NCBI RefSeq assembly: GCF_022539505.1 | Contig: NC_061513.1 | Span: 181,938,017-182,002,016, forward strand | Source of the DNA: Lolium rigidum | Lineage: Eukaryota > Streptophyta > Magnoliopsida > Poales > Poaceae | DNA: 64,000 nt | Direction of reading: 5' to 3' | In this document: in pieces, positions 44,922 to 54,823 of the stretch | How the letters are laid out: the number at the start of each line of letters is the position of its first letter | How positions within the stretch are numbered: position 1 is the stretch's first letter | The notes under the pieces: generated by a model | The model's database searches: none | What the model was told of the DNA's origin: nothing | What the model saw: only the letters and a program-made list of their open reading frames with translations | Position numbers and translations under genes: made by a program

Positions 44922-47454
44922 TAAACGATAACAAGGATAATTTCCGAAGTGACATGCTACTATCATAATCTTGATCAATACTATTGTAAAGCATATGAGA
45001 TGAATGAAGTGATTCAAAGCAATGGTAAAGATAATGACTAAACAACTGAATCATATAGCAAAGACTTTTCATGAATAGTACTTTCAAGACAAGCATCAAT
45101 AAGTCTTGCATAAGAGTTAACTCATAAAGCAATAGATTCTTAATAAAAGGTTTTGAAACAACACAAAGGAAGATTTAAGTTTCAGCAGTTGCTTTCAACT
45201 TTCAACATGTATATCTCATGGATAATTGTCAACACAAAGTAATATGATGAGTGCAAATAAGCAAGTATGTAAGAATTAATGCACACAGTTGACACAAGTG
45301 TTTGCTTCTAAGATAGAAAGAAGTAGGTAAACTGACTCAACATAAAGTAAAAGAAAGGCCCTTCGCAGAGGAAGCAGGGATTACTCATGTGCTAGAGCTT
45401 TTTATTTTGAAAACATGGAAACAATTTTGTCAACGGTAGTAATAATTCATATGTGTTATGCATAAAACCTCCTATAAGTTGCAAGCCTCATGCATCGAAT
45501 ACCAATAGTGCCTGCACCTTGTCCTAGTTAGCTTGGATTTCCATGGATTATCATTGCATTAGATATGTTTCAACCAAGTGTCACAAAGGGGTACCTCTAT
45601 GCCACTTGTACAAAGGTCCAAGGAGATAGATCGCATTTGATTTCTCAATTTTGATAGATCTCAACTTGAGGACATCCATACCGGGACAACATAGAAAACA
45701 GATAATGGACTCCTCTTTAATGCTTAAGCATTCAACAACAGATTAATATTCTCATAAGAGATTGAGGATTAATGTCCAAGCTGAAACTTCCACCATGATA
45801 CATGGCTTTGGTTGGCGGCCCAATGTTCTTCTCTAACAATATGCATACTCAAACCATTTAACTCATGGCAAATCTCCCTTACTTCAGACAAGACGAACAT
45901 GCATAGCAACTCACATGATATTCAACAAAGGTGTAACAGGTTGATGGCGTCCCCAGATAACATGGTTACCGCTCAACAAGCAACTTATAAGAAATAAGAT
46001 ACATAAGCGACATATTCATTACCACAATAGTTTTTAAGCTACTTTCCCATGAGCTATGTATTGCAAAGGCAAGGAATGAAATCTTTAAAGGTAGCACGCA
46101 AGCAATTTACTTTGGAATGGCAGAAAAATACCACATGATAGGTAGTTATGGTGGACACAAATGGCATAAGTTTTGGCTGAAGGTTTTGGATGCACGAGAA
46201 GCATTCCCTCTCAGTACAAGGCTTTGGCTAGCAAGGTTGTTTGAAGCAAACACAAGTATGAACCGGTACAGCAAAACTTACATAAGAACATATTGCAAGC
46301 ATTATAAGACTCTACACTGTCTTTCTTGTTGTTCAAACACTTTTACCAGAAAATATCTAGACCTTAGAGAGACCAATCATGCAAACCAAATTTCAACAAG
46401 CTCTACGGTAGTTCCCCACTAATAGGTTTAAACTACATGACGCAAGAGCTTAAACATGATCTATTTGAGAGTTCAAAACAATTGCCAAGTATCAAATTAT
46501 TCAAGACAATATACCAATTACCACATGAAGCATTTTTTGTTTCCAACCAAATAGCAATAAATGCAGCAGCTTTTAACTTTAGCCATGAACATTAAAAGTA
46601 AAACTAAGAACACAAGTGTTCATATGAAAAAGCGGAGCGTGTCTCTCTCCCACACATGGATTGCTAGGATCCGAATTTATTCAAACACAAACGAAAATAA
46701 AAGCACACAGACGCTCCAAGTAAAGCACATAAGATGTGACGGAATAAAAGTATAGTTTCACTAGAGGTGACCTGATAAGTTGTCGATGAAGAAGGGGATG
46801 CCTTGGGCATCCCCAAGCTTAGATGCTTGAGTCTTCTTGAAATATGCAGGGATGAACCTCGGGGGCATCCCCAAGTTTAGACTTTTCACTCTTCTTGATC
46901 ATATTATATCATCCTCCTCTCTTGACCCTTGAAAACTTCGTTCACACCAGACTCAAAACAATCTCATTAGAGGGTTAGTGCATAATCAAAAATTCACATG
47001 TTCAGTAAGGACACAATCATTTCCAACACTTCTGGACATTACCCAAGGTTACTGAAAGTTAATGGAGCAAAGAAACCCGCTCAAACACAGTAATAGAGGC
47101 AATGCGAAATAAAAGGCAGAATCTGTCAAAACAGAACAGTCCGTAAAGACGAATTTTTTAGAAACACTTAACATGCTCAGATGAAGAAGCTCAAATTGAA
47201 TGAAAGTTGCGTACATATCTCAGGATCACGCATGAATTTTTGCATAATTTTTAGGTTCTCCTACAGGGAGATCTACTCAAATTCGTGACAGCTAAAAATC
47301 TTTTTCTGCGCAGAAATCCAAATCTAGTATCACCTTTACAATCAAAGACTTTACTTGGCACAACAATGCAATAAAATAAAGATAAGGAGAGGTTGCTACA
47401 GTAGTAACAACTTCGAAGACACAACAAAACAGTAGCAAAATAAAACATGGGTTA
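44922..47454 (-). other. 3' non-coding tail of D, homologous to that of A
   Basis: No gene. With the PPT part it is ~2.57 kb and matches A (10490-12012 plus 28992-30015) along its length. It keeps the uninterrupted version of the B insertion site (45917-45921), the conserved 3' motif (45331-45404), and an internal PPT-like tract in a perfect 9-bp hairpin, GGGGATGCC-TTG-GGCATCCCC (46794-46814). Confidence 0.82.
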
Positions 47455-48246
47455 TCTCCCAAGAAGTGCTTTCTTTATAGCCATTAAGATGGGCTCGGTA
47501 ATTTTAATGATGCACTCGCAAGAAATAAGAGTTGAAGCAAAAGAGAGCATCAAAAGCAAATAAGAAACACTTTTAAGTCTAACCCACTTCCTATGAAAAG
47601 TAATCTTGTAAATAAACAAGTCATGTAAGCATAATGCAATAAGTATAGAAAGGAAAGACAAGCGCAACTTCAAGATTCTCAACATAAAGAGGGGAAACTT
47701 AATATTAGTAAGATGCATATAACCATGTTTCCCTCTCTCATAATAACTTTTAGTAGCATCATGAACAAACTCAACAATGTAACTATCACATAAAACATTC
47801 TTATTCACATGCATAAAAGTATCATTACTCTCCACATAAGCATAATCAATTTTATTAGTAATAGTGGGAATAAAACTACCACAACCATCATTGTACTTAT
47901 CATAAATTGTAGGCATGGTATAATCATAATAAACTTTATCCTCCATAGTAGGTGGCACCAAAATACCACTATCATTATAATCATCATAAATGGGAGGCAA
48001 AGTATCATCAAAGAAAATTTTCTCCTCAAAACTTGGGGAACTAAAAATATCACAACCAGCTTCCCCAAGCTTAAATTCTTCCATAGCATTACCAATAATA
48101 TTATTCAAAGAGTTCATGCTAATAACATTGCTACAACTATTTTGACAACAAAGTTCCATGGGTTTTTTAATTCTCTCTTCAAAAACATCATGTCCTAATT
48201 CAATATAAAGTTCATAAAGATCTCTATTTTTTTTGTTGTTTTCCAT
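47455..48246 (-). CDS. 264-residue putative membrane protein of unknown family in element D
   Basis: The frame opens with ATG 48246, ~145 nt after the primer site, where gag would be, and is free of stops. The N-terminal ~60 residues are polar with a Cys pattern (ELCCQNSCSN). Residues ~75-125 contain an imperfect repeat, FFDDTLPPIYDDYNDSG and YYDYTMPTIYDKYNDG, acidic and Tyr-rich. Residues ~195-214 (LRLSFLSILIALCLHDLFIY) and ~227-247 (VSYLLLMLSFASTLISCECII) look like two transmembrane helices, separated by a basic loop and followed by a short basic end. No signal peptide or gag, protease or RT motif. It ends at 47452-47455, where homology to A begins. The uninterrupted frame in an otherwise non-coding element suggests selection or recent origin. 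I do not recognise a family. Confidence 0.7.
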
Positions 48247-48391
48247 TAAGCCTAACTAGTGAAAATAAAAACAAGAAACAAAAAGATATAATTGCAGGAT
48301 CTAAAGGAAATAGCTTCGAGCACTCACAGACCGGCAACAGTGCTAGGAAATAGCTTACTAGTCGGAGGATGTGAATACCTTTTACCTTACC

Positions 48392-48409
48392 TCCCCGGCA
48401 ACGGCGCCA
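48392..48409 (-). other. Primer-binding site of D (tRNA-Asp type)
   Basis: Plus strand TCCCCGGCAACGGCGCCA, perfect, 10 nt from the LTR start at 48420. Confidence 0.92.
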
Positions 48410-48419
48410 GAAAATGGCT

Positions 48420-49891
48420 TGATTTCTACGCACGCTTCTATTCCTGTGGACAGTGTTGGGCCTCCAAGAGCAGAGGTTTGTAGAACAGCAGCAAGTTTCC
48501 CTTAAGTGAATCGCCCAAGGTTTATCGAACTTAGGGAGGTAGAGGTCAAAGATATCCCTCTCAAGCAACCCTGCAATTAAGATACAAGAAGTCTCTTGTG
48601 TCCCCAACACACCTAATACACTTGTCAGATGTATAGGTGCACTAGTTCGGCGAAGAGATAGTGAAATACAAGTAATATGGATGATTGTAAGTATTAATTG
48701 CAATCTGAAATAAAAATAGCAGCAAGCGAACATGTAACAGAACTTGTTGGAAACGGTGTTTCAATGCTTAAAAACAAGGCCTAGGGATCATACTTTCACT
48801 AGTGAACACTCTCAACAATGATCACATAAATAAATAACTTCTCTTCACTTGTGCTACTCTGAATTACTCTCCTATTGGAATCACTAATCATGTAGTGGCT
48901 ACAAAAGCTCCGCTCAAAGTTCATCAAGTACTTGACAAACACCACTCATAGGGATATCCTCATTAAATCATAATCCAAGACAATACCGTTGCAATTTAGA
49001 CCGAGTACTAACATAGCATACACACTGTCAACAATAGCTATGAAAGGGGAAATAGATCACTTCAATACTATCATAGTAATAGTTAACTTCATAATCCACA
49101 AGAGATTACAATCATAGCCTATACCAAGTACTACATGATGCACACACTGTCAACTTTACATCATGGAGGAGGAATAGACTACTTTAATAACATCACTAGA
49201 GTAGCACATAGATTAATAGTGATACAAAGCTCATGATCACATAAAGATCACACCATGGGAGAGAGAGATGAACCACATAGCTACCGGTAGAGCCCTCAGC
49301 CTCGGGGGAGAACTACTCCCTCCTCATCATGGGAGACAACAACGGCGATGAAGATGGCGATGGAGTCGATGGAGATGGCTCCGGGGGCAATTCCCCGTCC
49401 CGGCGGCGTGCCGGAACAGAGACTTCTGTCCCCTGAAACTTGTCTTCGCGATGGCGGCGGCTACGGAACTCTTTGTGGAATATCGTCGATTGTTTTAGGG
49501 TTTTCGCGACGGACGGAATATATAGGCGAAAGGGCAGAGTCGGAGGAGCCAGGGGGTGGCCTCCCCACCTGGTGGCGCGGCCAGGGAGGGGCCCGCGCCC
49601 AGGTATGGTGTGGGGTCCCCTTGGCCCCCCTCCGGCACTTCTCTGGCTCTCGGGTCCGTCTCGGTAAAATAGAAGGTTTGGCTTTTGTTTCGTCCAATTC
49701 GAGAATATTTCCTGTGTAGGATTTCTGAAACCAAAAACAGCAGAAAACAGGAACTGGTGCTTCGGCATCTTGTTAATAGGTTAGTGCCGGAAAATGCATC
49801 AAAATGATGTAAAGTGTATATAAAACATGTGAGTATTGTCATATAACTAGCATGGAACATAAGAAATTATAGATACGTTTGAGACGTATCA
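48420..49891 (-). repeat. 5' LTR of D, intact
   Basis: 1472 bp, TGATTTCTACGC... to ...GAGACGTATCA, followed by the GACGT duplication. It preserves the empty target sites of A (48552-48556) and E (48849-48853). Element-strand start GATACGT-CTCAA-ACGTATC (49872-49890). Confidence 0.92.
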
Positions 49892-49896
49892 GACGT

Positions 49897-50288
49897 CAGC
49901 CTCGCCGTTTAAAGAGATACCGGTGTCACCGGTAGCCAAAGCGGCTTTGTAAAGTAGTTTGTCTAGTCAAAGATGCCATTAGGGTTTCCTAGGGTTTCTT
50001 CCCCTGTAAGCCACCCTCTCCCCTATATAAGGAGAGGGGGCACACCCTAACGCGGGTACAGTCTACATTGTATCAGATAGCTTGTAACCTAATTCAAAGG
50101 AATAGAGGGATTCCAAGTTGAGATAATCCTTGTGTTCTTCTTCTTCTACCTCTGGCCAAGGCCAAGTTCATCAGGAATCCATCCGGAATCCATCCCATCC
50201 TTACCAAAACCCTCCCCCGAATCCTCTAGCGCACATTCGGCCCCAACTTAAGCCATCCCATGGCATCTGTCTGTTCACCACGACGACA
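49897..50288 (+). repeat. 5' LTR of T, second segment
   Basis: Continues the LTR begun at 6014 and ends ...CACGACGACA just before the primer site. It contains the TATA box at 50024-50030 and an (AGGGTTTCCT)-like doublet upstream of it. Confidence 0.8.
50024..50030 (+). promoter_or_regulatory. TATA box of the T LTR
   Basis: TATATAA lies in CTCTCCCC-TATATAA-GGAGAGG, a short palindromic setting. It is ~260 nt upstream of the LTR end and well placed for genomic RNA transcription. Confidence 0.7.
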
Positions 50289-50290
50289 GT

Positions 50291-50308
50291 TGGCGCCCAC
50301 CATGGGGC
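50291..50308 (+). other. Primer-binding site of T (not tRNA-Asp)
   Basis: TGGCGCCCACCATGGGGC two bases after the LTR end. It shares TGGCGCC with the other elements but then differs, so another tRNA primes. The ATG inside it (50302) is also the first in-frame ATG for gag. Confidence 0.75.
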
Positions 50309-53300
50309 CAGCAGCTGCGCTTGCTGGAGTTCATATTCGGGCGGGCCTCCTCACCATCGCCGGCGAGCGTGTCGTCACCGCGCTCGTCGATCGCGTCCTC
50401 TCCATGGACTTCATCAACGACAACACGGGCTGCTTTGCCAACAGAGGTAAGTTCCCCAAGAACGGCCGCGTCATCAAGTTCGGGAGCTTCCGCGTCTAGT
50501 ACGGCACCGTCCCCGAGCGCCAGTGCCTCTCGCCGGTGCTGGTGGCTCCGGACCTGCCAAGGTCTGGGGCTCGCAACGGCCACGCCGCCGGCAGCGTCGA
50601 GGTGCTGGTGGTTGGCGCGGCTGACGCCGGCAAGGAGGTCGCGGCGGAAGGCGCTGGACAGACGAAGTCCACGCGCACGGCCAAGCCACCAACGGAGCGT
50701 GATCAAGGCATCGCGGGTGTGTCTGCAGCACCACCAGAGACTCCTCTCCAAGCGGCGATGAACATGCTGACGACGCCCATCGCGCAGAACATCGACCCGC
50801 CAGCGGCTCAGGCGCAGCTGGAGGCACAGCGAAAGTCGTTGCTCTCCGGAGGCGCGAATATCATCCGGGCGCAGCGCGAGCTGAACCTAACCCTACGTGA
50901 GTATAACGCTGCCCATGGCTTTGCTTCTGTTAGCGCTCATCCTGCTAGAGTACCGGAAAACCGGCTTAGAGCTCGCAACCTAGATCAGGATCTGCGTAAA
51001 GAGATTCTTGCCGGAAAAAGTACCTCTGCATCTTTGAGCATTGTGGAGAAACCTAAGTACAGTAGCCCGGATAAAACCATAGAAGCTGCTAGGGCTGCAG
51101 TAGAGCTGTGTGAATCGCTTACCGGAGATGCCTTAGCAAAACAGCAGGATCGTGTTAGGGAGTTGCTTGACATGATTCAGGAACAAAATGCTGAGCTTGC
51201 TAGAGAAAACAAAGCTGCGGCTTCAAAATCTGTGCGTTCCACAAAGAATGTCGGAAGCAAGTCCCATGGGCAGGCACGTCCCCCCATCCAGACAAGAGAA
51301 AATAAAAAGAAGTGAATGCGCAGCAAATGACCGTGTACGATTCGGTACTTGTCGGAAAACAACAAGCCGGGCGACACGAGGCCGGTAGAAAAACCAAGGA
51401 GCAGCACGCGGTTATGCCGGAAAAGGCAACGCCGGAAATGATTATGCCCGTAGAGAAGAAAGCGGGCAAAACTATCGTGCAGCAAGAGCAGCGTATGTGG
51501 AGGAGGAAATGCCTCCGCCAAGGTACCGGCAGGCAAGGGCCACGGTACCGGAATGTTACGATGAAGCTGATTCAGGAACTGAAAAAATGGCAACCTACCG
51601 GAACCCTTTGGGGGCACGGTTAGGAGAAAGATGCCTACCAGACCGGGATGCGGGGCACAGGCTGGATAGAGTATACTTGTCTGAAATGATCGAGGCAGAA
51701 GGTCCTCCGGGCCCAAAATGCTTTGGCCCACGAATCATGAGGGAGGAACCACCGGTTCGCAACTTCCAGTTACCCCGTGACACAAAAACATATAATGGCA
51801 CCACTAAGCCGGAAGACTGGCTTGCGGACTACGTGACCGCAGTCTATGTTGCTGGTGGCAGAGGAACCGTAACAGGCGGAGGAAACCGGCGCTGGGCCGT
51901 GAGAATTGTACCATCTTTCCTGGTAGGGCCGGCACGCATTTGGCTAAACAACTTGTCGGCAGGAAGCATAAACGGCTGGCTGGACTTTGAGGAAGCGTTC
52001 GTGAGCAACTTCTGCAGCACCTACCGGAGGCCAAACAGGCCGCAGCAGCTCGCTTTGTGTGTGCAGCGCCCATGCGAAACAGACCGGGATTACTTGACCC
52101 GGTGGAACTCCACAAGAAACTCTTGTGAAGGAGTGATTGAGGCACAGGCCATTGCGTGGTTTTGCAATGGGTGCAGAAGAGGTTCACCGTTGTGGCAAAA
52201 GCTGCAGCGAAACATGCTGTTAACTTTGGCGGAGATGATACGTGTGGCGGATAACTACGCATTGGGAGACCCAATGCAACCGACAGTACAAGCTGATCCG
52301 GCGCAAACGAGCCAACCGCGCCAAGATCAATATCGGGATAACCGGCAAAACAAAAGAAGGGAACATTTTCCGGATCGGAGGTATGGTCCGCAGCAAGTAG
52401 CCGCGGTACAGGATAACTCTGGCGCCAGCGAAAGCCAGAGGCAAAAAACCGGATCGCAGCCATGGGCGGGTCCTAAAAAACAATGGGTTGAAAAGAAACC
52501 GTGGGGAGAGAAAAAGAATTGGCAAGAGCATGCAAGATACACCATGGAATCGGCAATGGAACAACCATGCCGGTGGCACACTCCGAATCCGGCGAAGCCG
52601 GCAAACCATTTGACAAAAGATTGTTCCTGGACCAAATACTTGATGTTGAAAGGTGCGGTAAAAGATGCGCAAGCACAAGGTTGTACTACGATACTACCAC
52701 CATCGCAAGACATCTTGCGGCAACAACTACCAACGCCACCACCGCTTACCGGAGCAAATGCTTTACCGGTACAGCCTCAGCCAAACAGGCAGCAGCACCA
52801 GCAAGTTCATCAGGTGGGAGATGGCAATGGCCAACTGCCACCGCCGGCACCTTTGGGCCGGAATATTTACCATGATCCGGATATGTGTTGTGTTGTGTTC
52901 GTTACTGAGCCAACAGACAAGCAAAGTGTGCATCGTCGTTCCATGGAAGTGAATGCGGTGATGCCGGCAGTTCCAAAATACATGTTGTGGTCAGATGAGG
53001 AAATCAGCTGGTCGTTCAAGGATCACCCGAAGATAATGCCAAATCCGGGTGGCTATGCTCTTGTTGTGGACCCAATCATGCATGGGCCAACAACTCGAGT
53101 CAAGTTCAGCAAAGTGCTGATAGACAGTGGAAGCAGTATAAATATCATGTACCGACACACCACGCGTACGCTGGGGGTAACAGAAAACATGTTACAACCA
53201 ACTCACACTACATTCCACGGAATTGTTCCGGGTCTATCCTGTTCACCCATGGGAAAAGTCCGTGTGGATGTGTCGTTCGGAGGACGTGATAATTGTTGGG

Positions 53301-53578
53301 TGGAAAACCTTCTGTTCGAGGTGGTGGACTTGGATAGTCCTTATCATGCACTGATGGGGAGACCGGCATTGGCGGCGTTCATGGCCTCAACTCATACGGC
53401 GTACCTTAAAATGAAGATGTCGGCGCCTCGTGGACCCTTAACCGTGGTGGGAAACTATAAGATCTCACTGGAAACCGCTTCCGCCGGATCCAATCTGGCA
53501 GAATCGCTGGTAATCGCAGAGGAAAAAAGAAGGATGCAAACCGCAGTTGCGCTGGCTCAGTCCTCACAGTTGAGCTAA
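50302..53578 (+). pseudogene. Gag and protease of element T, with stops and frame changes
   Basis: An N-terminal region (50302-51315) reads LTIAGERVVTALVDRVLSMDF, is interrupted by TAG at ~50498, then an Ala-rich and helical section to QTRENKKK. The frame changes near 51312 and 51490. From 51497 the gag core is open for 693 residues: FQLPRDTKTYNGTTKPEDWL, VGPARIWLNNLSAGSINGW, FEEAFVSNF, AEMIRVADNYALGDP, then a basic Gln/Arg-rich region. A C-R-W-H...H...C cluster (CRWHTPNPAKPANHLTKDC) may be a zinc knuckle. The protease follows with KVLIDSGSSINIMY (catalytic Asp ~53123), DSG intact, and HALMGRPALAAFM. TAA closes the frame at 53576-53578 although pol continues in the same frame. Confidence 0.85.
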
Positions 53579-54823
53579 ACGGCAATGAGTGGCAGCTTGG
53601 GAACACCGGCATTCAAGCCAACCAAGGAGACAAAGGACATTGTGCTGGATCCGGCATACCCTGAGCGTACCGTTCGCATCAGTGCTGGCCTGAGTGAGGC
53701 ATAGGAAAGCGCGCTCGTCAACTTCCTCCGTGAGAATCATAATATCTTTGCCTGGTCTACTGATGACTTGGTAGGTGTTCCGAGGGAGTTGGCTGAGCAC
53801 TCTCTAAATGTCCGGAAGGATGCAAAGCCGGTGCGACAACACTTACGCCGATTCGCTGAAGACAAGAGAAAAATCATTGGAGAAGAAGTGACAAAGTTGC
53901 TGGTTGCCGGTTTCATCGTGGAAGTACTGCATATCGAGTGGCTAGCCAATCCGGTGCTGGTCGAGAAGAAAAAAGAGGAGGAACCCAAAGCTCCAAAGGT
54001 GTGGTGCATGTGCATCGACTACACCAACCTGAACAAGGCTTGCCCGAAAGATCCTTTCCCTTTACTCCGGATCGATCAAGTGATTGATTCTACTGCTGGC
54101 TGTGAGCTGTTGTCTTTTCTGGATGCTTATTCCGGTTTCCACCAAATTCCCCTGAAAAAGGAAGATCAAATAAAAACTGCGTTCATTACCCCGCACGGGG
54201 CTTATTGCTATGTCACTATGCCTTTCGGTTTGCGCAACGCTGGTGCAACGTACCAGCGCTGTATGCAAAAGTGTTTGTTTGATCAAATCGGAAAAAATGT
54301 GCAAGTCTATGTGGACGATGTCGTGATAAAAACTAAGGTAAAAGAAACCTTGATCGATGATCTGAGGCAAACGATTGATAATTTGAGGAGGTTCCGGATG
54401 AAACTAAATCCGGCAAAATGCACCTTCGGTGTCCCTGCCGGCAAATTGCTTGGCTTTCTTGTATCAAGCCGGGGAATTGAGGTTAATCCGGTAAAAATTC
54501 GGGCCATCGAGAGAATGACTATACCGCAGGATCTCAAAGATGTGCAAAAGTTTACCGGAAGCTTGGCATCGCTAAGCCGGTTCATAAGCAGGTTGGGAGA
54601 AAAGGCTCTGCCACTCTATGATTTGATGAAAAAATCTGATACCTTCGTCTGGACCCCTCAGGCAGATGCAGTGTTCAAAGAGCTAAAAACAATGCTGGCA
54701 ACTGCGCCGGTATTGGCTTCGCCTCTAGAAAGAGAGCCCATGATGTTGTACATAGCAGCAACAAACCGGGTCGTGAGTGTTGTGGTTGTGGTGGAAAGAG
54801 AAGAGGAAGCAAAAACCGTCTAG
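53579..54823 (+). pseudogene. Reverse transcriptase of element T
   Basis: Same frame as gag-protease. An N-terminal part (RTVRISAGLSE, TAG at ~53702, ESALVNFLRENHNIFAWSTDDL) leads into RT. Motifs: AGFIVEVLHIEWLANPVLVEK, CIDYTNLNKACPKDPFPL, LLSFLDAYSGFHQIPL, TMPFGLRNAGATYQRCM, VQVYVDDVVIKTK with YVDD at 54308-54319, LNPAKCTFGVPAGKLLGFLVS and the connection to RNase H. It ends at TAG 54821-54823 in KTV-stop-RPVYYLS, where CAG (Gln) is expected. The pattern is that of the Tat lineage. Confidence 0.9.

Larger units (their letters stand above)
6331..49891 (-). mobile_element. Element D: gag/pol-less LTR retrotransposon with a 264-codon frame, hosting A and E
   Basis: D is bounded by GACGT at 6326-6330 and 49892-49896. 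Its right LTR (48420-49891) is intact and is the 5' LTR on the minus strand. Its left LTR is in three pieces (6331-6467, 31617-31914, 43843-44883) because A and E inserted into it. The internal region (44884-48419, ~3.5 kb) holds a tRNA-Asp primer site, one reading frame (47455-48246) in the position of gag, and a 2.57-kb non-coding tail matching that of A. With no gag, RT or integrase it must be non-autonomous. Without its nested guests D is about 6.5 kb. Confidence 0.88.

Noticed and set aside
50275..50827. Minus-strand frames of 117-158 codons opposite the start of T gag.
   Set aside because: GC-rich shadow frames; the plus-strand frame is continuous with gag of T and follows its primer site.
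50302..51315. A host gene fragment captured by T (Ala-rich helical protein).
   Set aside because: It lies directly after the primer site, in the gag position, and leads into the recognisable gag core.
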